Below, in pieces: positions 11,530-21,682 of a stretch of DNA of 64,000 nt (position 1 is the stretch's first letter; every line of letters begins with the position of its first letter). The DNA comes from Candidatus Nitrotoga sp. MKT (lineage in GTDB: Bacteria; Pseudomonadota; Gammaproteobacteria; Burkholderiales; Gallionellaceae): contig QFXH01000007.1 in the NCBI GenBank assembly GCA_003402345.1, forward strand, positions 83,784-147,783. The letters are read 5' to 3'. The notes below the pieces were generated by a model. The model ran no database searches. It was not told the origin of the DNA and was given only the letters and a program-made list of their open reading frames with translations. The translations under genes and the position numbers were made by a program.

Positions 11530-11988
11530 ATGCGTTACGCAATTGCAATCGTCATGTTGTTTTGTGTGGCACAAGCATGGGCAGAAAATGTGGTAGTGAG
11601 TGACGCATCAGCGCGCGCCACGGCACCGGGACAAGAAAGCGCCGCAATACGGTTTTCCATTACCAGCAAGAAAGAAGCACGGCTGGTGGCGATTGTTAGC
11701 CCGGTTGCGGGTGCAGTTGAAATTCACAGTATGACGCATGATAACGGGGTTATGAAAATGCGTGCGATTGAATTTTTGCCGCTACCGGCAGGCAAGATGG
11801 TTAAGCTGGGAGCAAGTGGAAATCATGTGATGTTGCTTAACCTCAAAAATCCCCTTAAAGCAGGTGAAAGTGTGCCACTCACCATTACTGTGGAATTTGC
11901 TGATAAACGTAAAGAGAAGGTGAATGTAAGCGCCGAAGTTAAACCACTTGCCGCAAGTCGCGATGAGCACGAACGTCATATCCATTAG
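11530..11988 (+). CDS. periplasmic copper chaperone PCu(A)C
   Basis: Secreted copper(I) chaperone of 152 residues. The signal peptide is MRYAIAIVMLFCVAQAWA. The metal-binding methionine and histidine pattern is visible as EIHSMTHDNGVMKMR, followed about 20 residues later by HVMLLNL. These match the H-M...HxM copper site of the PCu(A)C family, which delivers copper to cytochrome oxidase. The C-terminal tail is His-rich (EHERHIH). A strong ribosome-binding site (AAGGAG) precedes the ATG. It appears monocistronic, with its own terminator just downstream. Confidence 0.9.
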   Translation: MRYAIAIVMLFCVAQAWAENVVVSDASARATAPGQESAAIRFSITSKKEARLVAIVSPVAGAVEIHSMTHDNGVMKMRAIEFLPLPAGKMVKLGASGNHVMLLNLKNPLKAGESVPLTITVEFADKRKEKVNVSAEVKPLAASRDEHERHIH

Positions 11989-12025
11989 TATTTCAATGAC
12001 GCGTCACTAAATAAGAGCGAACTAA

Positions 12026-13644
<1,619 letters not shown>

Positions 13645-13768
13645 AGAAAAACGGCATGGCCGCCAAATCGGCAAGAGCGACTTTATGTGAAATTCGATGG
13701 CACAATGGTCGCAGTAATGGATTATCCGTCCCGAAAATGATTGGTATGCATATAACAGGAGCTTTACC

Positions 13769-14884
13769 ATGATATTGATTCTTTCTTCTAATACCAACCA
13801 GCAGAGCGGAGACTATCAGCAACTGATTGCGTATCTCTCCGGGTTGGCGGGTGTTCAGATGCGCGTACATGTTGAGCGCGGTGCAGAGCAGGTATTAACC
13901 GAAATTTACCTCATCGGCAACACTAAGCAGCTAGACATTAAGGATATGCAAAGTTTGCCCTGTGTCGAGCGTGTGGTGTGCGTGTCGGAGGAATATCGCA
14001 TCCTTGGGCAGCATAAAGATGACCCGCGTCCAACATATTTCGACTATAACGGCGTGCGCTTTGGCCAGGACACGCTCAACGTGTTTGCCGGACTTTGTGC
14101 GGTGGACAACGCCGAACATGTCGAGATCATGTTAAAAGCATTGCGCGATAATGGCCAGATTTGCACGCGTATGGGCGCGTACAAGCCGCGCACTAGCCCC
14201 TATGCTTTCCAGGGGCATGGCAAGAATTGTTTGTCTTTTGTTTTCGACTTGGCGGGGAAATACGGCATAAAAGTGATTGCGATGGAAATTACGCATGAAT
14301 CGCATCTCAACGAAATTCGCGCAGCATTGCAGCAGACCGGCAACCCCACTGGCGTGATGTTACAGATCGGCACACGTAATACACAGAATTTCGAACTGCT
14401 AAAAATCGTTGGACGTCAGCAGGAATTCCCGGTGCTGCTTAAACGCGGTTTTGGCATCACGCTGGACGAATCTCTAAACGCCGCCGAATATCTGGCGTCT
14501 GAAGGCAATCGCAATGTGGTGTTCGGCTTACGTGGTATGAAGACCAACATGGGCGATCCGCACCGCAACTTGGTGGACTTTGCGCATGTGCCGGTGGTCA
14601 AGCGTCTGACCCGGATGCCTGTGTGCATTGACCCATCGCATTCAGTTGGCACGCGCAGTGCCGCGCCCGATGGCATTCTCGATTTGATGCATATTACCGC
14701 GCAGGGGGTGATGGCTGGCGCCAATATGGTGCTGGTAGATTTTCATCCCGTTCCCTTAAAGGCGCTGGTGGATGGGCCGCAGGCATTATTGCTGAAAGAA
14801 TTGCCACACTTCCTTGAGGATGTACAAATCGCGCGCGACGCGTATCTCAAGCGTGTGGCATTGGCGCAACGTTTCGCGCAGTGA
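13769..14884 (+). CDS. 3-deoxy-7-phosphoheptulonate synthase (type I-beta, DAHP/KDO8P family)
   Basis: Condenses phosphoenolpyruvate and erythrose 4-phosphate to DAHP, the first shikimate step. Of 371 residues, the first about 90 form a ferredoxin-like regulatory-type domain (LPCVERVVCVSEEYRILG). The TIM barrel then carries GAYKPRTSPYAFQGHG, IGTRNTQNFELL and VPVVKRLTRMPVCIDPSHSVG. The barrel motifs are those of the I-beta subfamily (Thermotoga/Bacillus-like). The N-terminal extension and KPRTSPYAFQG favour DAHP synthase over KDO8P synthase. A good AGGAG precedes the ATG. The next gene starts within or just after its stop. Confidence 0.9.
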   Translation: MILILSSNTNQQSGDYQQLIAYLSGLAGVQMRVHVERGAEQVLTEIYLIGNTKQLDIKDMQSLPCVERVVCVSEEYRILGQHKDDPRPTYFDYNGVRFGQDTLNVFAGLCAVDNAEHVEIMLKALRDNGQICTRMGAYKPRTSPYAFQGHGKNCLSFVFDLAGKYGIKVIAMEITHESHLNEIRAALQQTGNPTGVMLQIGTRNTQNFELLKIVGRQQEFPVLLKRGFGITLDESLNAAEYLASEGNRNVVFGLRGMKTNMGDPHRNLVDFAHVPVVKRLTRMPVCIDPSHSVGTRSAAPDGILDLMHITAQGVMAGANMVLVDFHPVPLKALVDGPQALLLKELPHFLEDVQIARDAYLKRVALAQRFAQ

Positions 14885-14946
14885 AGGGAGGTCTTTCTCT
14901 TCAGGCTGTTTCGTTCCCTTTGCTTTATTCTTCCCGCTTGCTGGAG

Positions 14947-15858
14947 ATGAGTGCGAGAAGCAGGTATGAAAGTAATTATATTATTGTAAAGTTTGTCATT
15001 TTTTTGTGCCTGCTGCTGTTTTGCGCAACTTCGCAGGCCACCACGCCATTTACTGTCACTGATGCCAGTGGCACGCAAGTAGTATTTGCCACACCGCCAC
15101 AGCGCATTATCTCGTTAGCCCCCAACCTTACCGAATTGGCTTATGCCGCAGGTCTTGGCAACCATATGGTGGCGGTTACGGCATACAGTGACTATCCACA
15201 GCAAGCCAAACAACTGCCGCAAGTCGGCGATGCATTTCGTCTCGATTGGGAGCGTTTGGTCGCGTTAAAACCCGATCTGGTGCTGGCATGGGGCAGCAGC
15301 TTCTCATCGCGTGACCGTGCCACATTTGAAAAATTGAAGTTGAAAGTGCTGGTATTGGAACCCCGTCGTCTTGATGATATTCCCAAAGTATTACGCTTGC
15401 TGGGGCGCGTCGCTAGCATTGAGCCAGTAGCTGAAGCTGCTGCGCATACCTTCGTGCAGCAGCTTGATACCTTGCGCCGACAGTATGCCGGACGCACTAA
15501 GGTGCGCGCCTATTTTCAAATTGCCGCAGCGCCGCTGCTTACGGTGAATGATGCGCATATCATCAGTGATGTGTTGCGTTTGTGTGGTGCGCAGAACGTA
15601 TTTGCCGCTGTGCCCCTGTTGACTCCTGCCATTTCGAACGAGGCACTGGTAAAAGAAAATCCGCAGGTGATGCTAGCTGTCGCCGCCACGCATGGGCAGG
15701 AAGAAGAGGCGAAAAAAATATGGCGCGGGTTGCCGTTGATTGCTGCCCGGCAAGGCCACACGGCTTTCATTCACCCCGACTTGATCAGCCGCTCTACGCC
15801 GCGCATTCTGCTTGGCGCCAAACGAATATGCGAACAGATAGAGTCAGCTCGTCATTAA
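14947..15858 (+). CDS. BtuF-like vitamin B12/siderophore ABC transporter substrate-binding protein
   Basis: Periplasmic binding protein of the helical-backbone metal-receptor type. A hydrophobic signal segment (KFVIFLCLLLFCATSQA) precedes the mature domain. The mature domain has PQRIISLAPNLTELAYAAG, then ALKPDLVLAW and later GLPLIAARQGHTAFIHPDLI. This is the BtuF/FecB layout, and cobalamin is the likeliest ligand given a cobalamin adenosyltransferase elsewhere in the window. The start is uncertain: the frame is open from a GTG at 14881 overlapping the previous stop, and ATG 14947 gives a more normal signal peptide. No permease or ATPase gene is adjacent, so it may pair with a transporter elsewhere. 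Confidence 0.8.
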   Translation: MSARSRYESNYIIVKFVIFLCLLLFCATSQATTPFTVTDASGTQVVFATPPQRIISLAPNLTELAYAAGLGNHMVAVTAYSDYPQQAKQLPQVGDAFRLDWERLVALKPDLVLAWGSSFSSRDRATFEKLKLKVLVLEPRRLDDIPKVLRLLGRVASIEPVAEAAAHTFVQQLDTLRRQYAGRTKVRAYFQIAAAPLLTVNDAHIISDVLRLCGAQNVFAAVPLLTPAISNEALVKENPQVMLAVAATHGQEEEAKKIWRGLPLIAARQGHTAFIHPDLISRSTPRILLGAKRICEQIESARH

Positions 15859-15882
15859 GAGGTGGGCGATTGCGTCTGCTAA

Positions 15883-17262
15883 TTACGTTAATTTTTGGCG
15901 GGTAGTTACGATCATCGGGAAATTGACAGCTTCCCGGAATAGCACCATTACATAAAACAAAAGCATGGGCACAACATGCAATAAAGCGCGATTGATCGTA
16001 GTGTAGTCTTCCGCCCATGCTTGAGCATGGGTAAAAAAGAAAACCACCGCGAGAAACGAAACAGCGGAGAGCAGCAAAATAGTCATGCACCGAAAAGCGG
16101 GGGCAAGAAGCCGCGGAAACGATAAAATAAGCGCCACCGCTACCAGATACCAGAGCAGGTGCCAGTTGTCCATCACCATCATGTTTTGCCAAAATGGCTG
16201 CCAATCCGCCGCGAAGCGCAGATGCACGTGATAGCCAAACAAATGAAAATCTTTTTCTCCAAGAACAAACAAAACTGCCACACCTGCTGCTGCCAGCACG
16301 GACGTCCCCACTAGTCCAGCGTGCGGCATGAACACAATCAACAACGCGGGAAGAAAAGTCAGCGCCCATGCAATGCCAGGTTGCTTGATCAAGATGCAGC
16401 CTAATCCAAACAGCAATGCCATGGCTCCCTGCCAGAAATCGCGCTTTCTAGTCCAGTGAAAAAAAGCCATTGCTGCCAAGCCGTAAAACGCCCCCATAAA
16501 TAAATCCGCATATCCTGCCAAAGCCACATGAGCATCCAAAATAGGAAGTGAAAGCAGGAAATAGGTAAACATCAGAGCAAATAATGGTGATACCTGCCAT
16601 TGCCTGGCCTGACCATAAAATGCCAGACCCAGGGCGACCGCGCATAGTAGCCAAGGCAAGTTCATCAGCGTATCGTCCCATCTGCCCAAGCTGTAGCTCA
16701 TCCATACTTGTATGAGCGGTATGGCAGGGGGGTAGTGGGGGGCTGCATCAGTGTAAGCGCCTGTCAATTCGCCGCTAAGCCAAATATCAGCGGGTACGAA
16801 TTTCGCCAAGTGTCCAAGCTCATACCAAACCCGAGCCTTGGTTGCCCACTGTGACCAGGCATCCCAAGGAAATAGCGGGCGCCACATGATTTCCAGTCCC
16901 AGCCCTGTCAGCCGAATTACAATAGCGGCCAACACGACGGCATACACGATTTTTCGCCACCCGGCCAAGCTATGCCAATCTGCTCCGGGCCGCCTGATTA
17001 GCCAAGGTTCCTTACGACCAAACCAAGCACCGGCCACTGTCAATAATAAAAGTGCAAGCCCAACACTGAAGAAGCCAAGGCGGATTTCCAGCGTATTCAG
17101 TAAACGCATCACAAGTGTAGTTAATAATATTCCGCCCAGATAGCCATACCCCAAGAGCGTCGGCCATGTGACTCCAGTGGCCCTGAGCCAAGGTGCACGC
17201 AACCACACTACCCCCAATAGCCAAGGCAGACATAAACCAGCCACTAACGTAAATAATTCCAT
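15883..17262 (-). CDS. polytopic membrane protein, possible GT-C type glycosyltransferase
   Basis: A 459-residue protein with roughly ten or more hydrophobic membrane segments and few soluble loops. The first large loop contains LFPWDAWSQWATKARVWYEL. The acidic residue in a WD context there, together with the topology, resembles GT-C fold transferases that use polyprenyl-phosphate sugars. I do not recognise a named family. It directly follows the 395-residue membrane-anchored gene (TAAATG junction), so the two form a pair. It lies downstream of an undecaprenyl-phosphate sugar transferase gene, which supports a role in surface glycan assembly. Function is inference. Confidence 0.6.
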   Translation of the reverse strand: MELFTLVAGLCLPWLLGVVWLRAPWLRATGVTWPTLLGYGYLGGILLTTLVMRLLNTLEIRLGFFSVGLALLLLTVAGAWFGRKEPWLIRRPGADWHSLAGWRKIVYAVVLAAIVIRLTGLGLEIMWRPLFPWDAWSQWATKARVWYELGHLAKFVPADIWLSGELTGAYTDAAPHYPPAIPLIQVWMSYSLGRWDDTLMNLPWLLCAVALGLAFYGQARQWQVSPLFALMFTYFLLSLPILDAHVALAGYADLFMGAFYGLAAMAFFHWTRKRDFWQGAMALLFGLGCILIKQPGIAWALTFLPALLIVFMPHAGLVGTSVLAAAGVAVLFVLGEKDFHLFGYHVHLRFAADWQPFWQNMMVMDNWHLLWYLVAVALILSFPRLLAPAFRCMTILLLSAVSFLAVVFFFTHAQAWAEDYTTINRALLHVVPMLLFYVMVLFREAVNFPMIVTTRQKLT

Positions 17263-18450
17263 TTAACGCACCTTGAACAAAGCATTGCCTTCAGCCAAAA
17301 ACAGCAAGTCGACTTTTAGGGATTGGCCATCACCCCACATTAGCAATTGAAGTGAACGATCATATTTCACGCCCTTTTTTGCGAATAGGGCAACATAGTC
17401 CCCGGTTTTGACCTGCGATGCCGGAGGCAGGTCATTACGGGCTAGTACGTTATGAGGATATAAATGGTAAGCGCCCTTTCCCCGCAAGTAGGCGTCATCG
17501 GAAAAATAAAGGATGCGGCTACTAGCGGGAGGTAATTTTGCGTTTACTCTTCTCATGAAGTCGAACAAGGCGCCATCTTCGGCAGCAAGATGTTTGCCTT
17601 CCCAGGTTTTACCGGCAAATTGCTGGTGTGTCAGCTCCAGTTGCTGAAACAAGTTTGTTTGCCAACGGACATCCAATATGAACCAGCCGAGAAACACCAT
17701 GCCCCATACCATGGCAATATTTAGGGGCATGACTTTTGCTGTGGCCAAGATTAAATTCAAGGTCAGCGCCAGCAATATAATCGCGGCGATGGCTAAAGCA
17801 GGAGCGACATTTTTGTCGATCGCATCTCCGTCTACAAAGTTGATCGAAGTTCCTTGCCATCGGTCAAACGCAAACCATTTTTTCACCATATTCGGTAGCG
17901 CTTCTGGCAAAGACGCAGACTCAAGTGAAACACCACTCACCAAAATCGGCGCAGCCAGTGTTCCCTTGACAATGATAGCCAGGTCTATAATTTGCCCGTG
18001 CCAATTTTCATCTTCCGCTATTTCTAATGGTTCCAGGGTATTAGCTGTCCAAACAAGTGGACGCACAAAAACACGATTATCCGCAGTGCGCCATAAAAAC
18101 TCCATTTCAACGCTCGGTGTGGCGCCTGAAACAGCCCAAAGAACGGTGGAATAATTTTCTGCCTGAAAAGCTGGTGGGGATAGTGAAGCGACAGCAATAC
18201 CTTGATCCGTTAGCGCCTTGATTACCAATTTGCCCAAGTCGCTATAACCTTGGCCCTTGTTCATGGTTAGTGCCGCACCATTCCAGCTTAAAGGTTTGGT
18301 GCCGCCCATCCATTTTCCTGTCCAGCTATGTTGAAGGTAGACAAGCGACAAAATCAAAGCGCTTGCAAAAAATAGCAGAGGTACAGCTAGCCACTCCTGG
18401 CGCAGGATTTTTTTAGAGGGTGCAGAGTGGGGTTCAAGTTGAATGGGCAT
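17263..18450 (-). CDS. membrane-anchored protein of unknown function
   Basis: 395 residues. A transmembrane segment lies at about 22-40 (LAVPLLFFASALILSLVYL). A beta-rich periplasmic-looking region follows, then a second hydrophobic pair at about 210-255, then a soluble C-terminal domain (RILYFSDDAYLRGKGAYHLY). I do not recognise the family. Its stop abuts the start of the polytopic membrane gene, so they are almost certainly co-expressed and may form a complex. The sugar transferase gene lies just upstream on the same strand, with about 60 bp between. Confidence 0.6.
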   Translation of the reverse strand: MPIQLEPHSAPSKKILRQEWLAVPLLFFASALILSLVYLQHSWTGKWMGGTKPLSWNGAALTMNKGQGYSDLGKLVIKALTDQGIAVASLSPPAFQAENYSTVLWAVSGATPSVEMEFLWRTADNRVFVRPLVWTANTLEPLEIAEDENWHGQIIDLAIIVKGTLAAPILVSGVSLESASLPEALPNMVKKWFAFDRWQGTSINFVDGDAIDKNVAPALAIAAIILLALTLNLILATAKVMPLNIAMVWGMVFLGWFILDVRWQTNLFQQLELTHQQFAGKTWEGKHLAAEDGALFDFMRRVNAKLPPASSRILYFSDDAYLRGKGAYHLYPHNVLARNDLPPASQVKTGDYVALFAKKGVKYDRSLQLLMWGDGQSLKVDLLFLAEGNALFKVR

Positions 18451-18511
18451 ACCATCATATCTTCAATTAAAAATGACATAGTTGATTTAAAGTACACGCA
18501 AAAATTATTAC

Positions 18512-19921
18512 TTAATGCGCATTTCTGCCTGTGATCATCATAAAAACTGTCATAAAAATAATTCGCAGGTCGAACCATAAAGACCAGTTGTTAATATAAT
18601 ACAGATCGTACTTTACTCGCATTTCCATTTTTTCGATCTCTCCTGTTTCACCTCTCCAGCCATTAACTTGTGCCCAACCAGTGATACCTGGCTTGACGTG
18701 ATGCCGTAGCATGTAGGCATCGATTTGTTGCTGGTAAAATTTGTCATGCGCCACCGCATGCGGGCGCGGTCCCACAATCGACATATCGCCCTTCAATACA
18801 TTAAAAAATTGAGGCAACTCGTCCAAACTTGTGCGGCGCAAAAAAGCGCCAAAGGCAGTAATGCGGTGATCGCCGGGTATTGCTTGAGGCACTTCTTCAG
18901 ACGGTTCGGCATGATGCTTCATCGTGCGGAATTTCCAAACCCAGATGCGTTCACCGTGCAACCCGCCACGTAGCTGCCTGAAGAAAATGGGTCCCGGAGA
19001 ACTGAGTTTGACCCCGATTATAATAAGTAACATGAGGGGGCTGGCTACCAGCAGAATTAATACCGCCAGAATTTTGTCCTCGACGGCTTTAACGATCCCC
19101 TGTATTCCAGACAAAGGTGATTCCATCAGATGGATGACTGGAAAACCGGCTACCTCGCCGATAGAATGATTGAGCAAATGAACCCCATAAATATCAGGAA
19201 CGAAGGTGACTTGTACCGGTAAATGACTTAGCTGCGCCACCAGTGATTTGACTTGCTTATCGTGTTGTAATGGCAGGGCAATCCATACTTGATCAATACC
19301 AAGTTCTGCTACTTCTTGGGGAAGGTGATGCAGGCCACCACGAACCGGAATACCCTCGAATACTTGTCTCTGCATCTGCGGATCATCATCGTAAAAGCCT
19401 ACTACTTTCAAGCCGGTCCAAGGTGAAGCGGCGAGGCGGTGCGCCACGTTATGCCCGAGCTTTCCTGCCCCAGCGATAACGATAAAACGGAGATTAAAAC
19501 CACGGCGACGGAAAAAACGCAGTCCGATTCGTAATGCTACTCTGAAGGCGACCAAAGAGACAAACCCTGCTATTGCCCATTGGCCAATCCATATACGGGA
19601 AAAATAGGTGCTGGATTTGGTTGCAAACAGCACGATAATCAATCCAGCGCAAACCATGGTCCAGGCGGTTGCCAAAATCTGTATCTCAGCCCACAGACTG
19701 GCGCCACGATGGGGGCGATATAGATCGAAAAATGGAAACACTGCGAGGCAAAACAGAAACACACCGATTAGTACAAAAACGTAATTTCTCGGAAAATCCC
19801 AAGACCCGAACTTGATCGCGTAAAGCATCATGCCGGTAGCTACCACCACAAAAGGATCCAGGAAACGCTGGATTAATTCAAGAATACCAGCATTTTCTTT
19901 AAGCAGGCTACGCGAGGTCAT
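18512..19921 (-). CDS. undecaprenyl-phosphate glucose phosphotransferase (WcaJ/TIGR03023-like)
   Basis: Polyprenyl glycosylphosphotransferase that starts a glycan on undecaprenyl phosphate at the inner membrane. It has 469 residues from ATG 19921. Four N-terminal membrane segments come first, then a Rossmann-like domain (FIVIAGAGKLGHNVAHRLA). A fifth membrane segment precedes the catalytic bacterial sugar transferase domain (VWKFRTMKHHAE, RRTSLDELPQFFNVLKGDMS, GPRPHAVAHD, KPGITGWAQVNGWRG). The start is chosen because it overlaps the stop of the upstream GT4 gene (ATGA); a longer frame would add 19 residues. The exact sugar (glucose or galactose-1-phosphate) cannot be told. Confidence 0.92.
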   Translation of the reverse strand: MTSRSLLKENAGILELIQRFLDPFVVVATGMMLYAIKFGSWDFPRNYVFVLIGVFLFCLAVFPFFDLYRPHRGASLWAEIQILATAWTMVCAGLIIVLFATKSSTYFSRIWIGQWAIAGFVSLVAFRVALRIGLRFFRRRGFNLRFIVIAGAGKLGHNVAHRLAASPWTGLKVVGFYDDDPQMQRQVFEGIPVRGGLHHLPQEVAELGIDQVWIALPLQHDKQVKSLVAQLSHLPVQVTFVPDIYGVHLLNHSIGEVAGFPVIHLMESPLSGIQGIVKAVEDKILAVLILLVASPLMLLIIIGVKLSSPGPIFFRQLRGGLHGERIWVWKFRTMKHHAEPSEEVPQAIPGDHRITAFGAFLRRTSLDELPQFFNVLKGDMSIVGPRPHAVAHDKFYQQQIDAYMLRHHVKPGITGWAQVNGWRGETGEIEKMEMRVKYDLYYINNWSLWFDLRIIFMTVFMMITGRNAH

Positions 19922-21105
19922 GGCAACCCCATTTTGTCCGATGTGGCCGTCGTCAGTGATTGTTGGAATCGATGCCACGCATCTTCTACAAACGTCATAA
20001 ACTCTGCACGAAATCTCTCAGGTGCAAAACGGCAGGCATTATTACGGCAGGATACGGGTAAAATACGGGCGGTTTCCCGTTCAAAAGAAATCACTGCCGC
20101 TTGAATGGATTGAATGGATTGTTCCGCAAAAAACACCCCGGTCGGCTGTTCATCATCCAGGCCGCGAATTGTTTCCAATACGCCGCCCTTGCCATACGCA
20201 ATGACTGGCGTACCACAAGCCTGGGCTTCTAATGGGGTAATGCCAAAATCCTCTTCTGCGGCAAATACAAACGCCTTGGCGCGTTGCATGTAATCGCACA
20301 TAACATCATCAGTCTGATATCCCAGCACCGTTACATTTGGCCCTGCCTTCGCTTTCACTTTCTGCATTTCAGGTCCGTCGCCAATGATTACCAAACGTCG
20401 CTCCGGCATGGCGGTAAATGCTTCCGCGATTAGATTCATTTTTTTGTAAGGTACCAAACGGGAGGCGGCCAGATAAAAATCTTCCTTGTTTTTGTGTAAG
20501 GAAAACCTTGAAATTTCTACTGGCGGGTGAATTACCGCCGCGTCGCGGCGATAGGTTTTCCAAATTCGTCGTCTAATAAACTGTGAGTTTGCTATAAAGC
20601 AATCAACACCATTAGCCGTTCTCACATCCCATATTCGCATTTTGTGCAGTAGCCATTTGGCGATCCACCCCTTCACGCCCTTGTCCAAATCCGAGTCTTT
20701 CAAATATTGATGTTGTAAATCCCACGCATAGCGTATAGGCGAATTAACATAACTGATATGAAGCTGATCCGGCCCCGTAATAACGCCTTTTGCCACAGCA
20801 TGGCTACTGGAAAGCACCAAATCATAGCCGGACAGGTCGAATTGCTCGATAGCTAAAGGCATTAAGGATAAATAATGCCTGTATTGAGTTCTGGCGAAAG
20901 GCAAGTTTTGCACAAACGAAGTTGTTGCCGTTTTTCCTAGTAGAAAATCTCGTTTTTTAGATGGGATAAAATCTACTACGCCGTATAAATCAGCATTCGG
21001 ATAGCATAATAATATTTGTTCCAGAACACGCTCGGCTCCGGCATAGACTGTTAGCCAATCATGAATTACAGCGATTTTTATACTTTGCATTTGGATATTA
21101 GGCAT
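19918..21105 (-). CDS. GT4 family glycosyltransferase
   Basis: A 395-residue GT-B transferase. The N-terminus KIAVIHDWLTVYAGAERVLE is typical of the GT4 (WcaC/mannosyltransferase-like) group. The C-terminal half has FYLAASRLVPYKKMNLIAEA, then VIGDGPEMQKVKAKAGPNV and EDFGITPLEAQACGTPVIAY, the EX7E donor-binding element. It probably adds a hexose to the lipid-linked glycan begun by the WcaJ-like enzyme, whose gene overlaps its stop by 4 bp. A second candidate start (MQSIKIAV, 21090) is five codons in and equally plausible. Confidence 0.9.
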   Translation of the reverse strand: MPNIQMQSIKIAVIHDWLTVYAGAERVLEQILLCYPNADLYGVVDFIPSKKRDFLLGKTATTSFVQNLPFARTQYRHYLSLMPLAIEQFDLSGYDLVLSSSHAVAKGVITGPDQLHISYVNSPIRYAWDLQHQYLKDSDLDKGVKGWIAKWLLHKMRIWDVRTANGVDCFIANSQFIRRRIWKTYRRDAAVIHPPVEISRFSLHKNKEDFYLAASRLVPYKKMNLIAEAFTAMPERRLVIIGDGPEMQKVKAKAGPNVTVLGYQTDDVMCDYMQRAKAFVFAAEEDFGITPLEAQACGTPVIAYGKGGVLETIRGLDDEQPTGVFFAEQSIQSIQAAVISFERETARILPVSCRNNACRFAPERFRAEFMTFVEDAWHRFQQSLTTATSDKMGLP

Positions 21106-21247
21106 CTAAAACTGCTTTCATCCTTTTTAAAAACATATGTGAGGATGGTTGGGTATGTATTTTATAAGCCCCAGCATTACCAGTGACAAACTCTTATGGC
21201 TAATTGTCCATGAAAAAATTCTATTTTTACGTTTTGATCATCAGCCG

Positions 21248-21484
21248 TACTACCGTTTTCACCATGATCCGCAGTTAAATATAGTAAGGTGCATCGAGGT
21301 CTTTTTCCGCTAGAACAGTGGCTGTTCCCGTGGCGAGCAAAATATCTTTGTGAGTATGGCCGCATGGCCATGCTTTGGTTTTGAATTCACCGAAATACAA
21401 CACTTCTTGTTCGACGGTAAAACGGATGAAATCCTGACAAAAATGGGACATGGCAAATAGATCAAAATTTAGACGTGCCACCAT
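21248..21484 (-). pseudogene. pyrE: decayed pyrE (orotate phosphoribosyltransferase) relic
   Basis: Fragments align by eye with PyrE. The piece MSHFCQDFIRFTVEQEV plus LYFGEFKTKA (from 21451) matches the PyrE N-terminus. Then, after an apparent deletion of about 45 residues, KDILLATGTATVLAEKDLDA matches the YKGIPLAT..ALAE block. After a frameshift, LTADHGENG matches the KEAKDHGEGG block. The phosphoribosyl-binding site is destroyed and the C-terminal half was not found. It lies divergently next to an xth relic, which fits the pyrE/xth neighbourhood I recall from betaproteobacteria. Identification is by pattern only. Confidence 0.7.
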
Positions 21485-21517
21485 TATAATTGTATGCTTT
21501 GCTTATGGAGAGTTTTA

Positions 21518-21682
21518 GTGCGCGTAATTAATATTAACCTCAACGGAGTTCATTCTGCCTGTAGCAAGGATTTGTTGCCACGGGTATTCAATGGTTTTTT
21601 CAAGGCGAACTTACTTTGTCTGCAAAAGATCAAAAAGCCAAATTATTGGCAAAAGCGGAGCACTTTGCGTGACTGCTATTGA
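21518..21682 (+). pseudogene. xth: decayed xth (exodeoxyribonuclease III) N-terminal relic
   Basis: A GTG-initiated frame reads VRVININLNGVHSACSKDLL and then ANLLCLQKIKKP before a stop. This matches the ExoIII N-terminus (LRVISANLNGIRSA, later VCLQEIKAQ). The metal-binding glutamate of the LQExK motif is replaced by lysine, and the remaining 200 or so residues are absent. The frame runs into the start of the wzm permease gene. Together with the pyrE relic it marks a former housekeeping locus truncated by the exporter cluster. Confidence 0.65.

Noticed and set aside
15794..16369. 191-codon minus-strand frame overlapping the polytopic membrane gene
   Set aside because: It lies wholly in another frame over the membrane protein and its 3' flank, with low-complexity composition and no family pattern.
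21591..21668. N-terminal extension of the wzm frame
   Set aside because: These 26 codons are the xth relic in a shifted frame; GTG 21669 with GGAG upstream fits the family start better.
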